This document shows positions 1-8,155 of a stretch of DNA of 43,572 nucleotides, piece by piece (the first letter of the stretch is position 1; each line of letters opens with the position of its first letter). Source of the DNA: Enterovirga sp. (GTDB taxonomy: Bacteria; Pseudomonadota; Alphaproteobacteria; Rhizobiales; Beijerinckiaceae); assembly GCA_028290695.1 (NCBI GenBank), contig JAQGJJ010000129.1, positions 1 to 43,572 of the forward strand, given 5' to 3'. The translations under genes and the position numbers were made by a program. The notes beneath the pieces were generated by a model. It had not been told where the DNA came from and did no database searches. It saw only the letters and a list, made by a program, of their open reading frames with translations.

Positions 1-166
1 CGCCGTTCGCGCCGATCAGGGCCGTGATGCTGCCCGCCCCGATGGTGAAGCCGATATCCGTAGCGGCCGGGACGCCCCGGTACGCATAGCGGAGCGACGA
101 TGCCGTCAGGATGGACCCTTGTTCGGCGTCGGAGCGGGCCCCCGCGGTTTGGGCAGCAACGTTCAA
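1..166 (-). CDS. ABC transporter ATP-binding protein, LivG/LivF-like (N-terminal fragment)
   Basis: The reverse strand reads an open frame off the left edge of the window. About 55 residues are visible, ending in ITALIGANG, the beginning of a Walker A loop (expected to continue as GAGKT). The preceding LRYAYRGVPAATDIGFTI segment is the usual first-strand region of an ABC ATPase. The only plausible start is a TTG at 164-166, because an in-frame stop lies about 30 bases further upstream; no strong ribosome-binding site is seen. Such ATPases energise uptake of branched-chain amino acids and other small acids or amides at the inner membrane. Three LivK-type binding proteins without permeases lie to the right, so this may be the engine they use (inference). 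The rest of the gene and any permeases lie outside the window. Confidence 0.75.
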   Translation of the reverse strand, partial: MNVAAQTAGARSDAEQGSILTASSLRYAYRGVPAATDIGFTIGAGSITALIGANG

Positions 167-198
167 GGGGTACCGGAGTGCGATACGGTCATATCGCT

Positions 199-226
199 AC
201 GGTAGAATGATCGCCGTCCGTGTCAA
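199..226 (-). promoter_or_regulatory. Candidate sigma70-type promoter of the ABC ATPase gene
   Basis: On the reverse strand a perfect TTGACA (221-226) is followed after 16 bases by TACCGT (199-204), which fits a -35/-10 pair. It would place the transcription start about 25 bases before the TTG start codon. Call is by pattern only. Confidence 0.35.
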
Positions 227-395
227 CGCGGCTCGCGTGTTCCGGCCGGGGTGTTCACCGGAGTGTTTCCGTCCGTGAACGGGCCGGAGCGCGACACCTC
301 CACCCGGCCCGCCGGGCCGGTACGATGGAGCAAGTGCCTATGACTGCGCTCGGTGCGGGGCGGCCTGGACCGGCACCGCCACCGGACGATCCTGC

Positions 396-779
396 TCAGG
401 CCGGAATGGGGGTCGGCTGATACGCCACAAGGCGCCAGCGATCATCCTCGCGGGTCCAAACGGACAAGGCGAGGTTGCTGACCCGCTTCGGTTCGCCCCG
501 CACGAGGAGGTCGGCGGTCAGCCGGGCTGACAGGATCGCGGTGCCGCCGGAAAGCCCTACGACCGTCTCCTGATCGACCACCAGGGTCCGATACACGATC
601 GAACCGCCCGCCATCTTCGCCAGCAGGGAGCTTTTCGTGTCCGACGTCGCGTTCGCGTGGACGAAAACCAGCCGGTCCGACAGCAGCTCGGCGAGCCCGT
701 CCTGGTTTCCCGCAAGCAGCGCCGCGCAACGGGCCCGCTCGCAGGCGAGGATCGTCTCGCGAAGATCGTTTTCGCTCAT
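396..779 (-). CDS. SnoaL-like / NTF2-fold protein (DUF4440 type)
   Basis: This 127-residue protein has the length and the pattern of a single NTF2-fold cone: an N-terminal helix pair (ACERARCAALLAGNQDGLAEL), the segment LSDRLVFVHANA, and C-terminal strands ending in LSVWTREDDRWRLVAYQ, a typical DUF4440/SnoaL ending. Members act as small isomerases, hydrolases or binding proteins, and many are unassigned. Its start codon overlaps the stop of the upstream monooxygenase gene by 4 bases (ATGA at 776-779), so the two are translationally coupled and it is probably an accessory of that pathway. No signal peptide is visible, so it should be cytoplasmic. The substrate cannot be deduced. Confidence 0.85.
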   Translation of the reverse strand: MSENDLRETILACERARCAALLAGNQDGLAELLSDRLVFVHANATSDTKSSLLAKMAGGSIVYRTLVVDQETVVGLSGGTAILSARLTADLLVRGEPKRVSNLALSVWTREDDRWRLVAYQPTPIPA

Positions 780-2755
780 GCCGCCGTGACCTCGATCATC
801 CCGGAATTCCGCTCCTGGTTAGTCGCGCCCGCACCGAAGAGGTAATCCTCACGAGCGAGCTCGGCCGTCATGTTGCGGTAATCGGCCAAGCGCCAAGGCG
901 AGTTCATCACGACCCGTCCGCTCTTGTTCTTGTACCAGTTGGTCACCCCGGGATGTGACCAGACCATTTCCCGCAAAGCATCGTCCACCCGGTCGTTGTA
1001 CGCTTCGAAAGTTTGCTCTTTCACCTCCATGGACCGAGACCGGGTCTCGATCAGCTCTCGGATGGCCAGCATGATGTAGCGGGCCTGGCACTCGGAGTGG
1101 AAGATCGCGCTGCCGCCGTGAGCCAGGTTCGTATTCGGCCCATAGATCATGAAGAAGTTCGGGAATCCCGGCATCGTCATGCCGAGATGAGCGCGGGGAT
1201 TGTCGTCCCCCCAGACGTCCCGGAGCGTGGTGCCGGACTTGCCGACGATCTCCATGGGCCACAGCATCCGGGCAGCCTGGAAGCCGGTTGCGAAGACGAT
1301 CACATCGGCAGGGTGGCGCACCCCGTCGGACACGACGGCATCGGCCTCGATCCGTTCGACCGTCCCGGTGACGAGCTCGACGTTGGGTCGCCGCAGCATC
1401 TTGTACCAGTGGTTGTCGCGCAGCATCCGTTTCCCGAAGGGCGGATAGTTCGGGATGACCTTCGGCAGGAGGTCTGTCCGGTCGCCGAGCTCGGACGTGA
1501 CATATGCGACCAGATCCTGGCGCAGCTTGTCGTTTGCGGCGTTGAGCGACCGCTCGGGGTGCGGCCAGTCGGGATCCATTCTCAGCGTCGGGTGAAAGCC
1601 ATCCGAAGCCGCCCAGAACAGCTGGAAGCGGAACCAGCTCGCATAGAACGGCACGTGCCGCATCGCCCACCGGACGCCCGGGGCGACCTCGGCGTGATAG
1701 AGCGGATGCCGGATGGCCCAGTGTGGAGAACGCTGGAAGATGGTCAGCTTCTCGACCGCCGGGGCGATGCTCGGCCCGGCCTGCATGCCGCTCGCGCCGG
1801 TGCCGATCATCGCGACGCGCTTCCCGGTCAGATCGACGGTCTTGTCCCAGGCGGCCGTGTGGAAGGCAGGGCCGTCGAAGCTCTCCAGGCCGGGGATGGT
1901 CGGGATGGAGGGGCGGTTCAACGCACCGACCGCGCTCACGACGACATTGGCCCGCAGGGTCTCCTCGCGGCCGTCCCGGCTCCGTGTCGTCACCGACCAC
2001 ACGGCGCTGCTCTCGTCGTACTGCGCGCGCACGACCTCCTCGGAGAAGCGGATGTTCCGCCGGATCCCGTAGCGTTCCACGCAGGCGTGGATGTAGCGCA
2101 GGATCTCGTCCTGTTTCGCGAAGAAGGAGGACCAATCCGCGTTCGGAGCAAAGGAGTACGAGAAGAAGTGGCAGGGCGTGTCGACGCCGCATCCCGGATA
2201 GACGTTCTCGAGCCAGGTGCCGCCCGTGTCGGCATTCTTCTCGATCACCACATACGGAATGCCAGCTTCCTGCAGCCTGATCGCCATCGCGATGCCCGAG
2301 AAACCGGCCCCGATCACGACGGCCTTGAAGCTGCCGAGCTCGGCCGGGTCCGGCTGCTTGCGCCAGGGCACGGAGCGGTGGTCCGTGCCGGCGAAGCTCG
2401 CCTCCTCCAGGAGCACCGCCCGGTAGGATTCAGGCACGGGCTGGCCGACCGCCACCTCCATCATGCGCTCGAACGTGTCGGTCCCCGGATCGACCGGGAT
2501 CTGGCGGCCGGCGGCGGCCGCTTCCTCGAGGGCGTGCGCGAGCGCGGCCCGGATGTCGGCCTGCAGGCTCTCCGGGATCTCCTGCAGGAAGTTCCAAGCC
2601 CCCTTGATGTAGGGCTGCGCCTGGTCGAGGAGGTCCGTCCGCCCGGTGATCTGGGTCAGGCTCATGAGCAGCGGAACGATGTCGGCCTCGGCCAGAGCTG
2701 CCCGCAACGCGGCAGGGTCGGAGGTCGCGGCGCGCACCTGTTCAAGTGTGTTCAT
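776..2755 (-). CDS. Flavin-dependent Baeyer-Villiger monooxygenase, HAPMO-like
   Basis: The 659-residue protein has two Rossmann motifs, GAGFSG (residues 149-154, FAD) and GTGASG (318-323, NADPH). Between them is the Baeyer-Villiger fingerprint FxGxxxHxxxW as FDGPAFHTAAW (293-303). It is longer than cyclohexanone-type enzymes because of an N-terminal extension of about 140 residues. That extension resembles, from memory, the one of 4-hydroxyacetophenone monooxygenase (HAPMO, about 640 residues). The family uses NADPH and oxygen to insert oxygen next to a ketone, giving an ester or lactone. A strong Shine-Dalgarno, GAGGAGGT, sits 4 bases before the ATG. The gene lies 27 bases downstream of the cyclase gene and overlaps the SnoaL-like gene, so the three form an operon. 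The exact ketone substrate is unknown. Confidence 0.92.
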   Translation of the reverse strand: MNTLEQVRAATSDPAALRAALAEADIVPLLMSLTQITGRTDLLDQAQPYIKGAWNFLQEIPESLQADIRAALAHALEEAAAAGRQIPVDPGTDTFERMMEVAVGQPVPESYRAVLLEEASFAGTDHRSVPWRKQPDPAELGSFKAVVIGAGFSGIAMAIRLQEAGIPYVVIEKNADTGGTWLENVYPGCGVDTPCHFFSYSFAPNADWSSFFAKQDEILRYIHACVERYGIRRNIRFSEEVVRAQYDESSAVWSVTTRSRDGREETLRANVVVSAVGALNRPSIPTIPGLESFDGPAFHTAAWDKTVDLTGKRVAMIGTGASGMQAGPSIAPAVEKLTIFQRSPHWAIRHPLYHAEVAPGVRWAMRHVPFYASWFRFQLFWAASDGFHPTLRMDPDWPHPERSLNAANDKLRQDLVAYVTSELGDRTDLLPKVIPNYPPFGKRMLRDNHWYKMLRRPNVELVTGTVERIEADAVVSDGVRHPADVIVFATGFQAARMLWPMEIVGKSGTTLRDVWGDDNPRAHLGMTMPGFPNFFMIYGPNTNLAHGGSAIFHSECQARYIMLAIRELIETRSRSMEVKEQTFEAYNDRVDDALREMVWSHPGVTNWYKNKSGRVVMNSPWRLADYRNMTAELAREDYLFGAGATNQERNSGMIEVTAA

Positions 2756-2782
2756 GATGACCTCCTCGAAGGTGCGGCCGGT

Positions 2783-3820
2783 TCAGACTGTGGCGACGGG
2801 CGTCACGGGCGAGCCCACGGCGCCGGGAAGGCGCAGGGGCGGAGCCGTTAGCAAGAAGCGGCTTCGGCCCGCCTCACGCAGCCATTCCGCCAGATCGCTC
2901 AGCAGGAACATCTCCCCGAGCGGAATGCCGAGCTTGAAGAGGCAGTGCTCGTGGAGCGGGATGTGCGTGCCGGCCCCCTCGGGAATCCGGGTCGCCGGCA
3001 GGAACTCGACCCCCTCCGTGTCGGACGCAATGGCCGCGATGCCCGTCTCGGTGATCCAGTCGAGCAGCCTCGGATCGCTGCCGTCGAGGCCCGCACCGAA
3101 CTTCGTGCTGGCCCCCTCCGGCGGATGTCTGTCGTGTCGCAGCAGCACGCGGTCGAAGCCGGTGCGGAAGCATACGATGTCGCCTTCCTCCACGATCACC
3201 TGGTCGGCGTCGAGGACCCGCATGACGTCGTCGAAACCGATCGGCCGCGGCTCCTCGCCGAAATGCGCGTAGATGTCGACCATCACGCCACGGCCCTGGA
3301 TGCAGGTCTCGGCCAGGTTGTCGATCCCGAGCGGGCCGGCTCCGTAGGGGGGCGGAACCTGCCGGTTCCCGGTCAGGTAGTCGACCGGCCCCCGCACGTG
3401 CTCACCGGCCCGGTAGCCGTTGTAGTAGACGACCTCCGGCTCGCCATCCCCGTCCGCGTCGAAGAGCGCGCCGATATGGGCCAGACTGTCCCATTGCGTC
3501 GAGTATTGCGTGCTGAGCGTGACCCGATCGTCGCATATGACGTCGGTCTGCCCCGGTTTCACGCGGGACATCGGGTAACCCATGACCGGATCGTCGCCGC
3601 GCATCGAGAACTGGATCTGCGGCGGGAATCTGCGCGGGTTGAGGACGCTCCCTCCGGGGAAGTCGAGCGGGAGGGACAGGCAGAAGCTCCGCCCGACCCG
3701 GACCTCCCGGACGGCAGCGAGGACGCGCTCCGGCGTCAGCAGGTTCAGGCGACCTCGCCGGTCGTCGTCTCCGAACTGCCCCCAGTTCGATCCTTCCGGC
3801 CGCTGGGCCCACCTCGGCAT
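2783..3820 (-). CDS. Cyclase-family (PF04199-type) metal-dependent hydrolase
   Basis: This 345-residue protein belongs to the large-cyclase branch of the kynurenine formamidase-like family. The metal-site signature HxGTHxD of small members appears here in the longer-branch form, STQWDSLAH (residues 107-115), and a second conserved block, HIPLHEHCLFKLGIPLGE, lies near the C-terminus. Family members open amide, lactone or ester bonds using a divalent metal. As first gene of the operon with a Baeyer-Villiger monooxygenase it could hydrolyse the ester or lactone that enzyme makes (inference). The ATG lies about 10 bases after a 36-bp promoter box shared with the binding-protein gene at 5678. No signal peptide is seen. 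Confidence 0.88.
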   Translation of the reverse strand: MPRWAQRPEGSNWGQFGDDDRRGRLNLLTPERVLAAVREVRVGRSFCLSLPLDFPGGSVLNPRRFPPQIQFSMRGDDPVMGYPMSRVKPGQTDVICDDRVTLSTQYSTQWDSLAHIGALFDADGDGEPEVVYYNGYRAGEHVRGPVDYLTGNRQVPPPYGAGPLGIDNLAETCIQGRGVMVDIYAHFGEEPRPIGFDDVMRVLDADQVIVEEGDIVCFRTGFDRVLLRHDRHPPEGASTKFGAGLDGSDPRLLDWITETGIAAIASDTEGVEFLPATRIPEGAGTHIPLHEHCLFKLGIPLGEMFLLSDLAEWLREAGRSRFLLTAPPLRLPGAVGSPVTPVATV

Positions 3821-3830
3821 CTCGCGTCCC

Positions 3831-3866
3831 GTTCTCTATTTTGGTTATTGTTCTAGGATGAGGTAC
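3831..3866 (-). promoter_or_regulatory. 36-bp regulatory box, copy 1 (cyclase/BVMO operon)
   Basis: Read on the reverse strand, this AT-rich stretch begins GTACCTCA, contains ATAACCAAAATA and ends AGAAC. It matches the stretch at 5626-5661 at 30 of 36 positions without gaps. It ends 10 bases before the cyclase ATG and lies about 75 bases from the divergent IclR gene at 3941. It is probably an operator or activator site overlapping the promoter, most likely bound by one of the two adjacent IclR regulators (inference). Confidence 0.6.
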
Positions 3867-3940
3867 AGTGCTTTGGTTGTCAATCGCCCGGCCTGCGGCC
3901 ATGGCCTAGATCGAGGCGGAGTGAGTGCGGCGGTCGGCGG

Positions 3941-4711
3941 ATGAACAAGGGCACTGTCAGAGTTCTGAACGCGCTGTCGCTTTTCTCGCGCAAGCCGTCC
4001 TGGGGGGTGACGGAGCTGAGCCGGGAGCTCGGCTGCGTGAAGAACTCGGCCTTCCAGGCGCTCGATACGCTGATGAAGGAGGGCTACGTCGTCCGCGACC
4101 CCTCCGGTCAGCGCTACCAGCTCAGCCACACGGTCATTCACTTCGCCGGGGACGGGGAAGCGCTCGACGTCCGGTCGCTGTGCCACCCCTACCTCGTGCG
4201 GCTTCAGGAGCTAACCGGGGCGAGCGTCTTTCTGAGCATCATCGTCGGGCGCTACAACGTCTGCATCGAGAACCTGCAGGCGCCGGGCGTCACGGTCGGC
4301 TACTCGCCGATCAGCCAGCCGATTCCCCTGCACGCCGGGGCCGGATCACGCCTGCTTCTCGCCTACCTCCAGGACGACGAGATCCAGCGCTACATCGAGA
4401 TCGTCGGCCAGCTCGAGCGCGTGACACCGACGACGATCGTGGACCCGGCGGCCTTGTGGGACGAGGTTCGGCTGATCCGGCGTGTGGGCTTCGCCCGGGG
4501 CTATGAGGATTTCTCCACCGGCGCGACGTTCCTGTCGTTCCCGGTCCTGGGCGCGGTCGACAGGCCGCTCGCGGCCATCACGATCGGGGGCCCGATCAAC
4601 CGCTTCACGCGCGCCGTGGCGGACGGCCTGCTGCCGGCCATCCGGGCCATCATGTCCGAGTTGAACCGGCACAGCGGCATGTTCCCGGCCGTGCCGATCA
4701 TCCGGTTCTAG
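3941..4711 (+). CDS. IclR-family transcriptional regulator (first)
   Basis: The 256-residue protein has an N-terminal winged helix (about residues 5-65; WGVTELSRELGCVKNSAFQAL is the helix-turn-helix) followed by an IclR effector domain from about 80 to 245, including LPLHAGAGSRLLLA-like and GFARGYEDFSTG segments typical of the family. IclR proteins are homotetrameric or dimeric DNA-binding regulators of catabolic genes whose ligand is usually a pathway intermediate. The gene is divergent from the cyclase operon and shares a 120-bp intergenic region containing the 36-bp box, so it is the leading candidate regulator of that operon and possibly of itself. The start codon has only a weak ribosome-binding site. 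Confidence 0.9.
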   Translation: MNKGTVRVLNALSLFSRKPSWGVTELSRELGCVKNSAFQALDTLMKEGYVVRDPSGQRYQLSHTVIHFAGDGEALDVRSLCHPYLVRLQELTGASVFLSIIVGRYNVCIENLQAPGVTVGYSPISQPIPLHAGAGSRLLLAYLQDDEIQRYIEIVGQLERVTPTTIVDPAALWDEVRLIRRVGFARGYEDFSTGATFLSFPVLGAVDRPLAAITIGGPINRFTRAVADGLLPAIRAIMSELNRHSGMFPAVPIIRF

Positions 4712-4715
4712 CAAC

Positions 4716-5498
4716 TCAGAAGGTGATCCGGTCCGGGTCGATGTGATCGTAATGGGACAGCGCCGCGGCGTGCTCGCCACGAATCTTGGCGGCCAGGTCC
4801 GACATGACCCGCCGGGCCGGGCCGTCCGCCCGGCTGATCTCGGAGGCCCGTTCGCCGGGCGCGCCCTCGACCACGACCGCCGCGACAACCGTTCCGTCGC
4901 GATCGAGCAGCGCCGCGGCAACGTCGAACGCGGTCGCATCCACGAGGCTCGTCTCGATCGAGACACCGTCCCGCACCACCGTATCCGACGATCTGCGCAG
5001 CGCCGCGGCGTGCTGCGACTGGCCGGCGTTGTCCACCGCACGGGCGAACTCCGCCTCGGACAGATGGGCCAGGATCGCCCGGGCCGGAGCCCCCGACGTC
5101 AGAGCAAGCGCCTCGCCCAGGCTGGTCTGATGGATCAGCACGCTCGGGCCGAAGATCCGGCCGATCCGCAGAGCAAACCAGCCCAGACGGACAAACAGCG
5201 ACGAGGTCAGGCCCGTCTCGAGCGTCAGCTGCTGCAGATAGGGCATCGCGAGATCGCGAACCGGGAACTGCGCCATGAACGCGAAGGCCAGGGTGCGGGC
5301 AGACTTCCCGATGAGGAAGCGGGACGAGCCCTGGTGACGCTCGGCATAGCCCGCGGCCTCGAGCGTCGCGAGCGCGCGCGCGGCCGTGGTCACCGGGATC
5401 GAGAGCCGGCCCGCGAGATCCGCGGCGTTCAAGGGACCGGTTTCATCCGACAGGTGCCGGAGCACGCGAAAGACGGTCCAAGAGGATTTGACGCTCAT
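4716..5498 (-). CDS. IclR-family transcriptional regulator (second)
   Basis: This 260-residue protein shows the same layout: winged helix at about residues 5-65 (LNAADLAGRLSIPVTTAARALATLEAAGY) and a ligand-binding domain in the rest (for example TLETGLTSSLFVRLGWFALRI). It converges tail-to-tail with the first IclR gene, with only 4 bases between their ends. It is divergent from the LivK-type binding-protein gene at 5678, whose promoter carries the second copy of the 36-bp box. It is only distantly similar to its neighbour, so the two are not a recent duplication. It may control the binding-protein gene, or both may bind the same boxes (inference). Confidence 0.88.
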   Translation of the reverse strand: MSVKSSWTVFRVLRHLSDETGPLNAADLAGRLSIPVTTAARALATLEAAGYAERHQGSSRFLIGKSARTLAFAFMAQFPVRDLAMPYLQQLTLETGLTSSLFVRLGWFALRIGRIFGPSVLIHQTSLGEALALTSGAPARAILAHLSEAEFARAVDNAGQSQHAAALRRSSDTVVRDGVSIETSLVDATAFDVAAALLDRDGTVVAAVVVEGAPGERASEISRADGPARRVMSDLAAKIRGEHAAALSHYDHIDPDRITF

Positions 5499-5625
5499 CG
5501 CGTCGGCGGCCAGCGCAGGTTCGAGGGCGGAACGCCCCGGAGTGTCACAGCGCGCGCCTGTTCACAATCCGGAGCTCCCCGATCGCCGGCTAAACGACAC
5601 CGTCACGCTTGACCGCACCGACATC

Positions 5626-5661
5626 GTACCTCAAGATAGAGCTATAACCAAAATATAGAAC
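5626..5661 (+). promoter_or_regulatory. 36-bp regulatory box, copy 2 (LivK-type gene)
   Basis: This stretch runs GTACCTCA ... ATAACCAAAATA ... AGAAC and matches the reverse complement of 3831-3866 at 30 of 36 positions. It ends 16 bases before the ATG at 5678, just upstream of the Shine-Dalgarno AGGAGGGG. It contains an inner CTATA-N7-TATAG inverted repeat (complete in this copy, partial in the other). A TTGACC at about 5609-5614 could be a -35 element, without a convincing -10. Confidence 0.6.
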
Positions 5662-5677
5662 GCATAGGAGGGGACGG

Positions 5678-6886
5678 ATGCTGACACGGCGTGCTTTCAC
5701 GGCAGGAGTAGGGGCTGCGGGTCTAGGGGCTGCCGCATCGCGCGCACGCGCTTCCGACAAGGTGGTGAAGATCGGAGTGCTGACGGACATGTCCGGCGCG
5801 CTGTCGTCGGTGCTCGGGACCGGCTCCGTGGACGGTGCCCGCATGGCCATCGAGGATTTCGGTGCCTCGGTCGCCGGCATGCCGGTCCAGCTCGTCTTCG
5901 CCGACCATCAGCTCAAGCCGGATATCGCCTCGACCGTGGCGCGCCGCTGGATGGACGAGGAAGGGGTCGACCTCATCCTGGATCTGGGAAGCTCCTCCGC
6001 CGCCCTGGCGGTGCAGTCGGTCGTCGCCAGCAAGAACAAGATCATCATCGTGACCGGAGCTGCGACCTCCGACATCACCGGCAAGTCCTGCACCCGTAAC
6101 TCCTTCCATTGGGGGTACGACACCTACATGCAGAGTGCGGCGGTGGCGGCCGAGTTGACGCGGCGCGGCGGCGATACCTGGTTCTTCATCGTCGTCGACT
6201 ATGCCTACGGCCACACGCTCGAGGCGGACGCGCGGGGCAAGATCCTGCAATCAGGCGGACGCGTGCTGGGGAGCGTGCGTCATCCGCCCGACGCCCAGGA
6301 TCTGTCCTCGTTCCTGCTTCAGGCGCAGGGATCCGGTGCCAAGATGATCGGCATCGGCAGCGCCGGCGATTTCATGGACCGCGTGATCAGGCAGGGCGCC
6401 GAATTCGGCGTTTGGGGCAAGCAGACGGCCGTCGCCTTCGGGTTGCAGCTCTACAACATCCCGGCGATCGGGGTGAAGAACATGCAGGGCATCGTTCACA
6501 ACTCGATCTTCTACTGGGATACGAACGATCAGACCCGTGCCTTCTCCAAGCGCTTCCGCGACCGCAACGGCAAGCCGCCGGCCGAAACGCACGCGGTGAA
6601 CTACAGTGCGGTGACGTCGTATCTGAAGGCGGTGCGTGCCGCCGGCACGAAGGACACGGAGGCCGTCCTCAAGGCCCTGCGGGAGTTGCCGGTGCAGGAC
6701 GCCGTCACTCCCAACGGCCAGGTGCGGCAGGACGGGCGCCTCATCCGACCGACCTACCTGACGGAGGTCAAGAAGCCGGCCGACGTGAAGGCCGAATGGG
6801 ATTGCCTGAACGTCATCGGCGAGATCCCGGCCGATCAGGCCTTCAAGCCCCTGAACGAGAGCGCCTGCCCGCTCGTGAAGAGCTAG
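5678..6886 (+). CDS. ABC transporter substrate-binding protein, LivK type (Peripla_BP_6), Tat-exported
   Basis: The 402-residue protein starts with a twin-arginine signal (LTRRAFTAGVGAAG) ending near ARA at about residue 26. The mature part begins KIGVLTDMSGALSSVLGTGS, the typical opening of branched-chain-amino-acid-type binding proteins, followed by the MAIEDFG and DHQLKPD segments. The family binds amino acids, amides, aromatic acids or urea in the periplasm and delivers them to a Liv-type permease. No permease is adjacent. A strong AGGAGGGG site precedes the ATG. It is paralogous to the proteins at 15360-16556 and 21139-22332: all end in a similar AFKPL/AFRPL motif. The shared 36-bp box suggests it is expressed together with the cyclase/BVMO operon, so it may import that pathway's substrate. 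Confidence 0.92.
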   Translation: MLTRRAFTAGVGAAGLGAAASRARASDKVVKIGVLTDMSGALSSVLGTGSVDGARMAIEDFGASVAGMPVQLVFADHQLKPDIASTVARRWMDEEGVDLILDLGSSSAALAVQSVVASKNKIIIVTGAATSDITGKSCTRNSFHWGYDTYMQSAAVAAELTRRGGDTWFFIVVDYAYGHTLEADARGKILQSGGRVLGSVRHPPDAQDLSSFLLQAQGSGAKMIGIGSAGDFMDRVIRQGAEFGVWGKQTAVAFGLQLYNIPAIGVKNMQGIVHNSIFYWDTNDQTRAFSKRFRDRNGKPPAETHAVNYSAVTSYLKAVRAAGTKDTEAVLKALRELPVQDAVTPNGQVRQDGRLIRPTYLTEVKKPADVKAEWDCLNVIGEIPADQAFKPLNESACPLVKS

Positions 6887-6917
6887 TCGGCCAGGCACCT
6901 CGGCTCCGGTCTCCCGG

Positions 6918-6944
6918 CGCTCGTTCGCGTCACGCGGGCGAGCG
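6918..6944 (+). terminator. Possible terminator hairpin after the LivK-type gene
   Basis: CGCTCG and CGAGCG arms flank a partly self-pairing interior about 30 bases after the stop codon. There is no following T-run, so this is a weak call. Confidence 0.25.
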
Positions 6945-7045
6945 GATCGGCGCCGTCGCCCGACGCACCGATCCGGAGCAACCTGGCTCACGCGGGCGAC
7001 GAGCCTGTCGCTCAAGCTCCTTCGGACGCCTAACGGGACATCCTC

Positions 7046-8098
7046 ATGACATCGCGAGTGCTCGTCGCGCGCAGGATGTTCCCGGACTGCGTGGCCAGAT
7101 TGTCTGCCGTCTTCGACGTCGATCAGAACGAGAGCGAGACGGCGCTCACCTACGTCGAACTGGTCGACCGGCTGCGTGACAAGGACGGCGCGCTGCTGAT
7201 GGGGCTCGAGAGGATCGATGCGGAGCTGTTGCGCCGTGCGCCCAAGCTTCGCGCCGTCTGCAATTGCGGCGTCGGCTACAACAATCTCGACCTGGACGAG
7301 CTTACCCGACGGGGCATCATCGCAACCAACACGCCCGGCGTGTCCCACGAGACGGTCGCGGACTTCGCCTGGGCGCTGCTGGCCGCAGCCTCCCGCCGGG
7401 TAGGGGCGGGAGACGCGTTCGTCCGCAGCGGCGCGTGGCGGGGCTTCGGCTTCGACCTGCTCCTCGGGGCGGACCTCCACGGATCGACCCTGGGGGTGAT
7501 CGGCATGGGCCGTATCGGGCAGGCGATCGCCCGACGGGCCGCCGGCTTCGAGATGAGCGTCATCTACAACTCCCGGTCCCGGGTGCCGGCCGCGATCGAA
7601 GCGCGCAGCAATGCTCGGTGGTGTCCCAGGGGCGAGCTTCTCGCCCAGGCTGATCATGTCGTTCTCGCTGTTCCCTACGGGCCGGAGACCCACCACCTGA
7701 TCGGCGCGGCCGAGTTGTCCCTCATGAGGCCGACCGCAACCCTCGTGAACATCGCGCGGGGCGGCGTGGTGGACGACTCCGCCTTGGCTGCAGCCCTCAA
7801 GGGCGGGGTCATCGCGGCGGCGGCGCTCGACGTGTTCGAAGGCGAGCCGGATATCTGTCCGGAGCTGCTGGATGCGCCCAATCTCATCGTGACACCGCAC
7901 ATTGCGAGCGCGAGTGTGCGGACCCGAAAAGCTCTGGCGAACCTTGCCGTCGACAATCTCCTGGCCGCTCTCGGCGAAGGACCGGACGCAGGCCGCCCAC
8001 CGTCCATTCTGAACCCGCAGGTTCTCGGTCCGGATGAACGCGTTCGGCTCCGCGGATCCTGTCCGCATGGTGGACAACAATCGACCACGGAGCCGTAG
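7046..8098 (+). CDS. D-isomer-specific 2-hydroxyacid dehydrogenase (GhrB/hydroxypyruvate-reductase-like)
   Basis: The 350-residue protein has the NAD(P)-binding motif GMGRIG (residues 153-158). It also has the three catalytic residues of the family: Arg238 in NIARGG, Glu267 in FEGEPD and His285 in PHIAS. It therefore should reversibly reduce a 2-oxo acid such as glyoxylate or hydroxypyruvate to the D-2-hydroxy acid. The C-terminus runs about 25 residues beyond the usual end with low-complexity sequence. It is the first gene of a rightward run that continues through CoA-activation and acyl-CoA oxidation genes. A 57-base gap with an inverted repeat separates it from the next gene, so it might be transcribed separately. 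Precise substrate not determinable. Confidence 0.92.
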   Translation: MTSRVLVARRMFPDCVARLSAVFDVDQNESETALTYVELVDRLRDKDGALLMGLERIDAELLRRAPKLRAVCNCGVGYNNLDLDELTRRGIIATNTPGVSHETVADFAWALLAAASRRVGAGDAFVRSGAWRGFGFDLLLGADLHGSTLGVIGMGRIGQAIARRAAGFEMSVIYNSRSRVPAAIEARSNARWCPRGELLAQADHVVLAVPYGPETHHLIGAAELSLMRPTATLVNIARGGVVDDSALAAALKGGVIAAAALDVFEGEPDICPELLDAPNLIVTPHIASASVRTRKALANLAVDNLLAALGEGPDAGRPPSILNPQVLGPDERVRLRGSCPHGGQQSTTEP

Positions 8099-8115
8099 CG
8101 AGACGCGGCTGCGCC

Positions 8116-8132
8116 TGTGTAGATGGTACACA
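8116..8132 (+). promoter_or_regulatory. Inverted repeat TGTGTA-N5-TACACA, candidate operator
   Basis: Perfect 6-base arms with a 5-base spacer lie 24 bases before the crotonase start codon at 8156. The form resembles GntR-type operators (TGT...ACA), but no GntR gene is in the window, so the binding protein is unknown. Confidence 0.35.
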
Positions 8133-8155
8133 GACAAAATGATGGGGAGAGCGGG

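Noticed and set aside
1013-2851. 612-codon open frame on the forward strand across the BVMO gene
   Set aside because: It is antisense to a gene with clear motifs and shows arginine/histidine-rich composition with no family pattern; a frame shadow of high-GC coding DNA.
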